Notes under the pieces: generated by a model | Seen by the model: the letters and a program-made list of their open reading frames with translations, nothing else | Database searches by the model: none | Told to the model about the DNA's origin: nothing | Made by a program: the position numbers and the translations under genes | NCBI GenBank assembly: GCA_030748455.1 | Contig: JASMLY010000083.1 | Span: 1-32,118 of the forward strand | Length of the DNA: 32,118 bases | Origin: Phycisphaerales bacterium | Lineage (GTDB): Bacteria; Planctomycetota; Phycisphaerae; Phycisphaerales; SM1A02 | Direction of reading: 5' to 3' | In this document: positions 1 to 7,673 of the stretch, piece after piece | How the letters are laid out: the number at the start of each line of letters is the position of its first letter | How positions within the stretch are numbered: the first letter of the stretch is position 1

Positions 1-1008
1 ACGCAAGCCAATTTTATCCATGCTCAGTTGCACGTTTGAGCGGTCAAGGACACGCATTACGACTGATTCGCCAAACATCGTTGGTAACACCGAGACCCGT
101 AAATCGACAGGTGACGTGGCAACTGTGAGTTCTATCCGGCCATCTTGCGGTAAGCGGCGCTCCGCGATATCAAGATTAGCCATAATCTTGATACGAGAAA
201 CGATCGGCATCGCCAAGTGCATAGGAGGAGGAACCATTTCATACAACACGCCGTCGATTCGATATCGCATTTTGAACTCTTCTTCAAACGGTTCGAAATG
301 AATATCAGAAGCTTTATCTTTGATTGCTTGAAGTAGCACAAGGTTCAGAAGTCGAACGATCTTGTTGTCATCTGCTGCAGATGAAAGATCATCGAGATCT
401 ACTGAATCACCTCGACCACCAAATCGAGATAAGTCATCCGATTCAGCAAGTTGACTCATCATGTCAGACATTGATGTTCCACCCGAGGCATACTTCTTCT
501 TAATAACTGCATCAATCTGCTCTGGCAGAGCAACGACTGCGTTCACCTTGAACCCCATGAGCAATCGAAGGTCATCGACTGCTCGAAAATTATCAGGGGA
601 TTTCAAAGCGATGGTGATGGTCTTAGTAGATTCTTCATACGCAACAGGCGCGATTCCATACGTCGTTGCTGTCTCCATAGGAAGTGCTTCAACTGCTGCA
701 TCAGGAATAGAATCAATTGCAAGATCAACAAACAGAAGACCCGCTTGACCTGCGAGTGCAACGAGGACATCTGTCTGATCGATCAAACCCATTTCGATCA
801 TGATTTCGCCAATTTTTCGGCGGTCATTTTTCTTGCGGGCTGCCTTCTGAACTTGGAGGGCTTCGTGAACTTTCTCTCTGCTGAGTTTTCGTAATTTTGT
901 CAACACTCGACCAAACCGACGTCCTTTGAGCTGCGCGGGATCAACAGGCTTCTGAGGTTTTGATCCGGATGTACTCGATGATGATTTTTTGAGCTTTTCC
1001 TGAGCCAT
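1..1008 (-). CDS. Type IV pilus / type II secretion assembly ATPase, PilB/GspE family (partial, N-terminal 336 codons)
   Basis: The frame is open from an ATG at 1008 to the window edge, so the 3' end is missing. The visible part has a Lys/Ser-rich start, an N-terminal GspE/PilB domain (residues about 20-150; GRRFGRVL and RRKIGEIMIEMGLI), and the beginning of the ATPase core with SDIHFEPF, MRYRIDGVLYEM and ERRLPQDGRIEL. The Walker A loop would lie outside the window. The family powers extension of type IV pili or type II pseudopili from the cytoplasmic face of the inner membrane. It is the third gene of a minus-strand pilus ATPase set, 172 bp after pilT, and is a paralogue of the complete PilB at 2303-4042. 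Whether it is a second PilB or a GspE cannot be decided from the N-terminus. Family call is secure. Confidence 0.9.
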   Translation of the reverse strand, partial: MAQEKLKKSSSSTSGSKPQKPVDPAQLKGRRFGRVLTKLRKLSREKVHEALQVQKAARKKNDRRKIGEIMIEMGLIDQTDVLVALAGQAGLLFVDLAIDSIPDAAVEALPMETATTYGIAPVAYEESTKTITIALKSPDNFRAVDDLRLLMGFKVNAVVALPEQIDAVIKKKYASGGTSMSDMMSQLAESDDLSRFGGRGDSVDLDDLSSAADDNKIVRLLNLVLLQAIKDKASDIHFEPFEEEFKMRYRIDGVLYEMVPPPMHLAMPIVSRIKIMANLDIAERRLPQDGRIELTVATSPVDLRVSVLPTMFGESVVMRVLDRSNVQLSMDKIGLR

Positions 1009-1093
1009 AATATTCTTACTCCACAAGCTACGAGAGGGTTCGGTAGCCCTTTGTTACAGTCTAAAGAGAATTGGATCTACAAGTCGCGTTGAC

Positions 1094-1121
1094 AACAGCA
1101 AGAAGGCTGTTTTTTTCTTTT
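1094..1121 (+). terminator. Hairpin plus T-tract in the pilT-pilB2 gap, oriented against the genes
   Basis: AACAGC (1094-1099) and GCTGTT (1106-1111) form a 6-bp stem with loop AAGAAG, followed directly by a T-rich run to about 1121. Read on the plus strand this is a short intrinsic terminator. Both flanking genes are on the minus strand, where the hairpin is preceded by A's and has no U-tail, so it would not stop the pilus transcript but could stop antisense transcription. The rest of the 1009-1180 gap shows no gene. Confidence 0.4.
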
Positions 1122-1180
1122 GCCACCTAGATTATTCGCCTTTGGGGCCAAAAATCAAGGTGGGGCTGGATTATTTGTAT

Positions 1181-2284
1181 TTACCCCTCATCGAGTTCCG
1201 TTCTGCCCACAGTGCCCCCTGTACTATGGACCTTTTGAGTCAATGCGTTCGAGTCTCGCCCTTTGTCAATCATCTCTTCTGCCCCGATCATCCCTCGCTC
1301 ATAGAGCGACCAGAGGTGATCATCGAGTAACTGCATCCCAAACTTACGGCCTGTTTGGATCGCGGAGTCGATCCGGAACGTTTTGTTCTCACGAATGAGG
1401 TTGGCAACCGCAGGTGTTACCACGAGAAACTCATACGCTGCAACTCGTCCTGGCTTGTCAACTCTTCGTAGAAGTACTTGGGAAAGGACTGAAATGAGAG
1501 ATGTCGAGAGTTGGACGCGAACCTGCTCTTGTTGGTTGGTTGGGAAGGCGTCAACAATCCGGTTGATCGTGCCTGCGGCACCTGTTGTATGTAACGTTGC
1601 GAAAACCAAGTGTCCTGTCTCTGCAGCTTGGATTGCAGCTTCGATGGTTTCTAAGTCCCGCATTTCACCAACGAGAATGACATCTGGATCAGCACGCAAC
1701 ACACGACGCAGAGCTTCGGAAAAACTTGGAACGTCATTACCAACTTCACGCTGATTTACAATTGATTTTTTATGGTAGTGGTAATATTCAATCGGATCCT
1801 CTGCCGTCACAATATGCCGCTCAAGGTTTGTGTTGACATAGTCAATCATTGTTGCAAGTGAAGTCGTTTTACCCGAACCTGTTGGTCCAGTCACAATGAA
1901 CAAACCTCGAGGACGTCGAATCAATTCCTTTAGAATTTTTGGCAATCCAATTTGCTCAAAAGTAAGTAACTCGTTCGGAATCAATCGAAGTACAAGTGTG
2001 ATATCACCACGCTGTCGAAAAATAGCCACACGAAAACGAGCCTGTGTGCCGAAAGCAAACCCAAAGTCACAACTGCCCTCCTCTTGCAATTCTTGCTGGG
2101 CTTTCTCTGGCGTAATTTGCTTCATCAATGCTACGCAATCGTCACCATCGAGTACTTTCGTATCGAGATTTTTTAGACCGCCATGCAACCGCAACGTTGG
2201 TTTTCGACCAACTGTAAGATGCAAGTCAGAAGCACCAGTTCGGACAACCGTATCGAGCAATCGATCAATTTGAATAGTTGACAT
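1181..2284 (-). CDS. pilT: Twitching motility / pilus retraction ATPase PilT
   Basis: A 367-residue protein of normal PilT length. It carries the N-terminal PAS-like domain with ASDLHLTVGRKP (18-29), Walker A GPTGSGKT (133-140), the Asp box AEDPIEYY (161-168), Walker B ILVGEMRD (203-210) and the His box VFATLHTTGAAG (227-238). It lacks the tetracysteine zinc site seen in PilB, which agrees with the retraction type. The hexameric ATPase drives pilus retraction at the inner membrane. It lies 18 bp downstream of pilB and in the same direction, so co-transcription is likely. The start is the ATG at 2284, directly before the conserved N-terminus. Confidence 0.95.
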   Translation of the reverse strand: MSTIQIDRLLDTVVRTGASDLHLTVGRKPTLRLHGGLKNLDTKVLDGDDCVALMKQITPEKAQQELQEEGSCDFGFAFGTQARFRVAIFRQRGDITLVLRLIPNELLTFEQIGLPKILKELIRRPRGLFIVTGPTGSGKTTSLATMIDYVNTNLERHIVTAEDPIEYYHYHKKSIVNQREVGNDVPSFSEALRRVLRADPDVILVGEMRDLETIEAAIQAAETGHLVFATLHTTGAAGTINRIVDAFPTNQQEQVRVQLSTSLISVLSQVLLRRVDKPGRVAAYEFLVVTPAVANLIRENKTFRIDSAIQTGRKFGMQLLDDHLWSLYERGMIGAEEMIDKGRDSNALTQKVHSTGGTVGRTELDEG

Positions 2285-2302
2285 AGTGAATGCAAGTGTG
2301 GA

Positions 2303-4042
2303 TTAAATATCCACATTACCCTCCAACATAGTTTCTGCTTGAGCGAATCGAGCAATTTCCTCGGGTGTAGTATCTCCACGCAACACTTTGATCTTCCCAT
2401 CATCAACGAGTGTATTCATCCCACCTCTGACAGCAGCATCGCGTATTTGTCCAAGAGGCGCACGATTGAACGCAAGTTCTCTCGTTTCGTTATTCATCAC
2501 CATCATTTCAAAAATCGCCTTTCGACCCTTGTACCCTCGATTGTTGCATACGCTACAACCTACTGGCTTACAAATTTCAGCGTTTGCTGCTTCCTCGGGT
2601 GTGATACCAAGAAGTTTGAGAAATTTTGGATCAGGGGATGCATCGCGCTTCTTACAATTTGAACAAAGCAGTCGAGTTAAACGCTGCGCCATGATTGCTT
2701 GAATCGAACTCGCAACAAGATACGGTTTGACACCCATATCGATCAATCGAGTAATTGCTGATGGAGCATCGTTTGTATGCAATGTTGAAAAGACTAAGTG
2801 ACCAGTCAAAGCTGCTTGGATCGCGATATCAGCAACTTCACGGTCACGAATTTCACCAATGAGAATAATGTTTGGCGCTTGACGTAACATCGCACGTAGA
2901 ATGGATGCAAAGGTTAAACCTATAGATTCTCTGATTTGGCATTGGTTGATGCCTGCAAAACTGTATTCAACTGGATCTTCTGCAGTAATAATTTTTCGAT
3001 CTGGTGTATTCAACACGTCGAGCGCGGAGTACAACGTCGTTGTTTTCCCAGAACCGGTAGGACCAGTCACGAGCAAAATGCCATTTGGCCTACGAATGAG
3101 TTTGTTGAATCGATCTAAGTTTTCCTGCTCGAAGCCTAAGTTCTTTAAACCAATCCGCACTGAATCGGGACGCAAAATCCGCAATACGACTGACTCACCG
3201 TGATAGGCAGGGCAAGCGCTTACACGAAAATCAATTTGATCCCCATCAACTCCCATCTTAATCCGGCCGTCCTGAGGAATACGTTTCTCTGCTATGTTCA
3301 CACCTGCCATCAATTTTAAACGAGCGAGAATTGCACTTTGCATCCGTTTTGGAAGATTATCACGTACGTGACAAACACCATCTATGCGGTAGCGAAGTAC
3401 TACTCTGTCTTCCATTGGTTCTATGTGAATATCAGAGGTGTTATTTTTCACGGCTTCTGTAATCAAACGAGTCACCAACTTGACGATCGGGGCTTGGTCT
3501 CCGTCGACATCAATCGAAGCATCAACCGAAGTGTCTACACTTCGATCAACAGTCACATCAACAGAATCAGTGACAAGCGATGTGTCTGTAAACATTGCTT
3601 CAGAGCCACTGTCTCCACCAGAGATAAAAGCTTCAATAGCGGCTTTCGTTGAGAGGGCAGGCTCAATTTCACAATTTAACCTGAACCGAAGTAAATCGAG
3701 AAGCTCTAAATTCAGTGGATCGTGAATAATAAGTTTGAGCTTATCGCCCTCTTTTGAAACTGGCAGAACAGTGTGTTTACGGATGACATCCTGTGGAATC
3801 AACTCCATGTCTGGGGTAGGGTCATCACCAGAACCATCGAGTGCCACGAACTCCATTCCAAACTGCTCAGCAAGCGCCTTGATGATCGTTACCTCATCAC
3901 AAACACCCTGTTCAATAAGAACTTCGCCAACCCGTTTCGCCGTCCCCTCAGCAGCACTCAGAGCAGCCTTAAACTGTTCCTTCGTGACCGCTTTTTGAGC
4001 GTAGAGGATCTCACCTATTTTTTTTCGTCGTTTTCGTGCCAT
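2303..4042 (-). CDS. pilB: Type IV pilus assembly ATPase PilB
   Basis: 579 residues, the usual PilB/GspE length. Domains in order: N-terminal GspE/PilB domain (about 1-140), a Ser/Val/Asp repeat linker (about 144-182), and the ATPase core with Walker A GPTGSGKT (327-334), Asp box TAEDPVEYS, Walker B ILIGEIRD (393-400) and His box VFSTLHTNDAPS. A zinc-binding tetracysteine (C460, C463, C496, C499) is intact, as in extension ATPases. It energises pilin polymerisation at the inner membrane. The ATG at 4042 follows AAAAGG with a 4-nt gap. It is first in a minus-strand set with pilT and a second PilB-like gene. No pilin, PilC or secretin gene is in the window, so a type II secretion role cannot be fully excluded. 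Confidence 0.93.
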   Translation of the reverse strand: MARKRRKKIGEILYAQKAVTKEQFKAALSAAEGTAKRVGEVLIEQGVCDEVTIIKALAEQFGMEFVALDGSGDDPTPDMELIPQDVIRKHTVLPVSKEGDKLKLIIHDPLNLELLDLLRFRLNCEIEPALSTKAAIEAFISGGDSGSEAMFTDTSLVTDSVDVTVDRSVDTSVDASIDVDGDQAPIVKLVTRLITEAVKNNTSDIHIEPMEDRVVLRYRIDGVCHVRDNLPKRMQSAILARLKLMAGVNIAEKRIPQDGRIKMGVDGDQIDFRVSACPAYHGESVVLRILRPDSVRIGLKNLGFEQENLDRFNKLIRRPNGILLVTGPTGSGKTTTLYSALDVLNTPDRKIITAEDPVEYSFAGINQCQIRESIGLTFASILRAMLRQAPNIILIGEIRDREVADIAIQAALTGHLVFSTLHTNDAPSAITRLIDMGVKPYLVASSIQAIMAQRLTRLLCSNCKKRDASPDPKFLKLLGITPEEAANAEICKPVGCSVCNNRGYKGRKAIFEMMVMNNETRELAFNRAPLGQIRDAAVRGGMNTLVDDGKIKVLRGDTTPEEIARFAQAETMLEGNVDI

Positions 4043-4089
4043 AAAACCTTTTAGAAATGAACGGAGTTTTCACACCGCTAAAAGGGTAG

Positions 4090-4131
4090 TATGCTCGACA
4101 TGCTCGCCTTCCGCAAGGCGTTCGCTCCACC
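4090..4131 (+). promoter_or_regulatory. coaB leader with possible -10 and a small hairpin
   Basis: The 89-bp divergent gap between pilB and coaB contains TATGCT (4090-4095) as a weak -10 candidate for coaB, and a 6-bp hairpin CGCCTT/AAGGCG (4105-4110 and 4115-4120, loop CCGC) 11 bp before the coaB ATG. No convincing -35 or Shine-Dalgarno sequence is visible. The hairpin has no T-tract. Its function is unknown. Confidence 0.25.
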
Positions 4132-4773
4132 ATGAACACAACTATTCTTATCACAGCTGGTGCTACGAGAGAGGAAATTGACCCTGTTCGGTTCCTAGGC
4201 AACCGTTCATCTGGTCTTCTCGGATGCCAATTAGCACTTGCAGGTGCTATTGCACGCTACGAAGTTACGCTGTTACTTGGGGACGGTGCGATCGAACCAA
4301 CGTCACACCCTAGGCTTAGAACTGCCCGTTTCAGCTCGACTCGGGACCTTGAATCTCTGATGCATCAACATTGGCAATCACACACCTATCTGATTATGGC
4401 AGCAGCAGTTGCAGACTTTACGCCAAAAGGCGGACGAAACAATACAAAACTTCGTAGAAGTACGACAATGTCTCTTAATCTCGTTCCCACGAATGATCTC
4501 GTAGCAAGAGCCGCTGAGTCAGCTAGAGAAGATCAACGAATTCTTGCCTTTGCACTTGGTGAACCAGCGGACTTAGAAACGAGTGCTCAAGAAAAATTGT
4601 TACGCAAACAAGTAGATGCGATCGTCGCCAACCCCGTACAAACGATGCATGCTGATGACATTTCCGCATCGGTCTACTGCAGAGATGGACGTACATTTTC
4701 TTTAAACAAATCGGTTCCCAAAAGTGAGTTTGCAATGTGGCTCATCAAAAACTTAAAAGATATTTGCCAATGA
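4132..4773 (+). CDS. coaB: Stand-alone phosphopantothenate-cysteine ligase (CoaB domain)
   Basis: 213 residues that match only the C-terminal CoaB half of the usual bifunctional CoaBC. Motifs seen: nucleotide-binding AGATREEIDPVRFLGNRSSG (9-28), MAAAVADFTP (89-98), a basic KLRR segment and DAIVANPV (162-169). CoaB condenses 4'-phosphopantothenate with cysteine, the second step from pantothenate to CoA, in the cytosol. The CoaC decarboxylase half is absent and must be encoded elsewhere, or the enzyme is a split version. The pathway's first enzyme, a type III pantothenate kinase, is also in this window at 31198. The ATG at 4132 has no Shine-Dalgarno sequence but begins exactly at the family's N-terminus. 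The 3' end overlaps the next gene. Confidence 0.88.
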   Translation: MNTTILITAGATREEIDPVRFLGNRSSGLLGCQLALAGAIARYEVTLLLGDGAIEPTSHPRLRTARFSSTRDLESLMHQHWQSHTYLIMAAAVADFTPKGGRNNTKLRRSTTMSLNLVPTNDLVARAAESAREDQRILAFALGEPADLETSAQEKLLRKQVDAIVANPVQTMHADDISASVYCRDGRTFSLNKSVPKSEFAMWLIKNLKDICQ

Positions 4774-5906
4774 TTCCAATCCCCATACTACTCCTCCTTA
4801 CAACAGTGCCAATCTTTACACAAGAACAGCTCGATCTCATTCGTTCTATGGCAAATCCGGTTCTAGAACAAGACACAACCAACCAGTATGAGCAAAACAG
4901 CGCTGCAATCGAACTTGGACATCATCTTTTTTTTGATCCACAATTTTCAGCAAATGGTGAAGTTTCTTGTGCAACATGCCACAAGCCTGAACTCTACTTT
5001 ACTGATGGCGAATCTGTATCTACAGGGATTTCAGAAGTCACACGTAACGCACCAACTGTGTTAAATGTCGCGCATCAACGCTGGTTTTTCTGGGATGGCC
5101 GAACGGATACATTGTGGGGTCAACCGATCCAAACGCTTGAACACCCCGCGGAGATGGGCGCTGATCGTGATGAAATAGCAAAGACAATCGCGGAAGATGC
5201 GTTCTATTCTTCACTGTGGGAAAAAGCATTTGGCGAGATGCCGAATGTAGAACATCAGAAGAGCAACGACCTCGCAGCAAAAATTGCGAAGAGCCTAGCT
5301 GCGTATGAAACCCAACTTGTTTCAATACATTCTCCCTTTGATCGCTTTGCAGAAGGAGACAAAACTGCTTTAAACGAGTCTGCCCAAAGAGGACTCGCAT
5401 TTTTTATTGGGGAGGGCGGATGTTTGCGATGTCACTTTGGCCCTTGGTTTACAGATGGGGCATTTCATTCAGTAGGTGTTGGACCACTTGATGGAGGTCC
5501 TCTGCGTGATTCTGGAAGATATGATGCAATTGCTAAACTTCAGAACTCCCCCTTCACAGCAAACAGCCCTCAAAGCGACGACCAACAAAGCTCTCGAGCA
5601 ACGATCTCCAAACACATCACACGCAACCGCGAAGATTGGGGTGCCTTTCGAACACCAAGCCTTCGCAATGTTGCCAAAACTCCACCGTATATGCACGCTG
5701 GGCAACTTGAGAGTTTGGCCGAGGTCGTGGAACATTATTCTTCCCTCGAAAATTTTGTTTCCGCTGACCACCACCGAGAAACAATCCTCGTTCCCCTTGA
5801 ACTCGATGCTCAGGGACAAGCCGATCTCATCGCATTCCTTGAATCCCTCACTGGCACCCTTCCCCCAGAACACCTCCTTGCACCTCCCAAAAAAACGCAC
5901 CCTTGA
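4737..5906 (+). CDS. Di-haem cytochrome c peroxidase / MauG family protein, exported
   Basis: Two c-type haem motifs, CATCH (78-82) and CLRCH (229-233), sit in the typical CcpA/MauG spacing, with GHHLFFDPQFSANG before the first haem and TPPYMHAG (M319 is a possible distal ligand) near the end. The family reduces hydrogen peroxide or oxidises protein and small-molecule substrates in the periplasm. The start is uncertain. GTG at 4737 gives a signal peptide with a basic n-region (KLKRY) and a hydrophobic core. ATG at 4770 would make a 4-nt ATGA overlap with the coaB stop but leaves an uncharged n-region. I prefer 4737 for that reason. It ends 8 bp from the convergent lipoprotein gene. The family is secure; the substrate is unknown. 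Confidence 0.9.
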   Translation: MAHQKLKRYLPMIPIPILLLLTTVPIFTQEQLDLIRSMANPVLEQDTTNQYEQNSAAIELGHHLFFDPQFSANGEVSCATCHKPELYFTDGESVSTGISEVTRNAPTVLNVAHQRWFFWDGRTDTLWGQPIQTLEHPAEMGADRDEIAKTIAEDAFYSSLWEKAFGEMPNVEHQKSNDLAAKIAKSLAAYETQLVSIHSPFDRFAEGDKTALNESAQRGLAFFIGEGGCLRCHFGPWFTDGAFHSVGVGPLDGGPLRDSGRYDAIAKLQNSPFTANSPQSDDQQSSRATISKHITRNREDWGAFRTPSLRNVAKTPPYMHAGQLESLAEVVEHYSSLENFVSADHHRETILVPLELDAQGQADLIAFLESLTGTLPPEHLLAPPKKTHP

Positions 5907-5914
5907 TGAGTTTT

Positions 5915-6295
5915 TTATGGGTCCAATGTGAGTGAGGTTTGAGCTCGTTCAATAATGTCATCTTCGTAAAGAATATCGAAATACACTTCCCACGCTCCAG
6001 GCATATGGAGCAGCATGCCTGACGTGAGATACGACCCATCAGGTTGGAGGGTGGTCACTGGGGTTGTCATCATCCCATGCCCATGCCCTGGCATTGCAGC
6101 ATCGACACGAAGAGATTGAACTTCACCCGAACCTGTAACCCATGTTGTAATCTCAAAGACTTCATTGAGAGGCATCTCCTCTGGAACAGGCGTGAATGCA
6201 ACAGTCCAATTGTTTGCGTTACTTCGCACACTGTGTTGCGTCGTACTCGCACAACCTGAAAGGATACAAAGCAGGATTACATTACTTTTTAACAT
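5915..6295 (-). CDS. YtkA/FixH-like lipoprotein with Met/His-rich motif
   Basis: 126 residues from the ATG at 6295. The start has a lipoprotein signal: a hydrophobic stretch, then lipobox LSGC with C15 as the lipidated cysteine. The remainder reads as one small beta-sandwich domain of the YtkA-like type, with MPGHGHGMM (68-76) followed by a GSYLTSGMLLHMPGAWEVYF segment. The Met/His cluster could bind copper or another soft metal; that is inference. A longer upstream frame exists, but starting at the lipoprotein signal is much more likely. The gene overlaps the end of the NHL-repeat gene by 14 bp on the same strand, so the two are probably translated from one message. Confidence 0.75.
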   Translation of the reverse strand: MLKSNVILLCILSGCASTTQHSVRSNANNWTVAFTPVPEEMPLNEVFEITTWVTGSGEVQSLRVDAAMPGHGHGMMTTPVTTLQPDGSYLTSGMLLHMPGAWEVYFDILYEDDIIERAQTSLTLDP

Positions 6296-7673
6296 TTTTA
6301 TTTGTCCAAAATCTTCCACGACCAAAGGTAGCAAGCCACGTTCCATCTTGTGCGTAGAGTTGCGCACGGTGGTTCCCCCAATCCACAACTGCAATTGTAC
6401 CATCATCAAGCACTGTGATCCCAGCGGGTTTGTTCATTTGATGCGGCGCTATCCCCTTCTCTCCAAACGTCAGGAGCAATGAGCCATCAGGCGAAAACCG
6501 CTTGATATGTGATGCGCCAATATCTGATACAAGGATCGTTCCATGTTGTTCCAACGCCACGCCTTGAGGTTCAACGAATCCTTCGATTGTGATGAGGGGT
6601 TCAGAATTTTCTGTGGACAGTAACTGCACTGTTTCACTTTGTTGATGAACAACCCACATCGTAGCGCCATCCTGAGATACAGCAATATCTGATGCACTTG
6701 GCATGACGACATCGTTATCGATAGCCCCCTGAAAACATGCATTACTGACTGATTCTTGAAACTTCACCATGCCTGGAATCGCACGCATCCGACTCGTCTT
6801 ATCATGTTCATAGGTAAATGTTTTTAAACTTTTGTCCCCAACAATTTTGATAACACCATCGCCAATCCAAACGCCCTCTACCCAAGTAAACTGGTGCGGC
6901 GCCTTGCCCTCTCCTCCAAAACGAGTGAGTTGAATCGGCACTTCTAACCCAGTTCGAAAGAGATACACATCTCCCATCTCTGGTTCAGCAATCACGAGAA
7001 GGTCACCATAGGAGTCGATGTATTTTCCAAAGTGTGCGATGTTTGTAATTGGTGGAGGCGCCTCAGGATCACCCTCTGTACGTTCGAATATTTGGATTCG
7101 CCCTTCAAAACCTTCGCAAACAATCAAGCGCTTCCGATCATTGGAAAGGGTGACAGAATCAGGGTAATGCAACTTCCCATGTCCCTCATGCGGAAGAACT
7201 GCGTGCGCACCCCATGTACTCAACCAATTCCCTGATTCGTCAAAATGATGTATCGCATGGCCAAGGCGATCAGGCACAATCCAACCGCCCTCAACATGAA
7301 CTGGGACTCCCGCGCTACGCAGTTCCACACCACTCCATTTCGGATATGTCGCAGTGTTCGTTGCAACGTGGACGTTCCCATTTGTATCGATCTCAAGGAA
7401 CGTGGGATTATCCACTGGCCCTTCTATAGTTCCAATGCGCTTTCCAGAAGCATCGAGAAGAACTACTTCGTCAGCCATCCGATCCGCAACGGCAAAGCCT
7501 CCATCAGGCAATTCGATCGCATAAACGGGCTCTAAAAATCCATCGATCTGCTGTACAAACTCGCCTACGGGTAATGAAACAGAGAGAGTCAGAAATGAAG
7601 TAATCAACATCACAACACTGTACCCTACATTGCGGGTATTCTGTGCCCCCTTATTCTTATGGAACACAATCAT
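6282..7673 (-). CDS. NHL-repeat beta-propeller protein, exported
   Basis: 463 residues from the ATG at 7673. A basic N-terminus and hydrophobic stretch (about 16-36) form a signal peptide or membrane anchor. The body holds repeated NHL-type blades, for example PQGVALEQHGTILVSDIGAS and PAGITVLDDGTIAVVDWGNH near the C-terminus, with weaker ones earlier. NHL propellers are binding scaffolds, so the partner cannot be read from the sequence. The last 14 bp overlap the YtkA-like lipoprotein gene. The start is doubtful: 7673 lies 15 bp inside the divergent antiporter gene. An ATG at 7610 would avoid this and is preceded by TACAGT with a 6-nt gap, but it removes the positive n-region. Confidence 0.8.
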   Translation of the reverse strand: MIVFHKNKGAQNTRNVGYSVVMLITSFLTLSVSLPVGEFVQQIDGFLEPVYAIELPDGGFAVADRMADEVVLLDASGKRIGTIEGPVDNPTFLEIDTNGNVHVATNTATYPKWSGVELRSAGVPVHVEGGWIVPDRLGHAIHHFDESGNWLSTWGAHAVLPHEGHGKLHYPDSVTLSNDRKRLIVCEGFEGRIQIFERTEGDPEAPPPITNIAHFGKYIDSYGDLLVIAEPEMGDVYLFRTGLEVPIQLTRFGGEGKAPHQFTWVEGVWIGDGVIKIVGDKSLKTFTYEHDKTSRMRAIPGMVKFQESVSNACFQGAIDNDVVMPSASDIAVSQDGATMWVVHQQSETVQLLSTENSEPLITIEGFVEPQGVALEQHGTILVSDIGASHIKRFSPDGSLLLTFGEKGIAPHQMNKPAGITVLDDGTIAVVDWGNHRAQLYAQDGTWLATFGRGRFWTNKNVKK

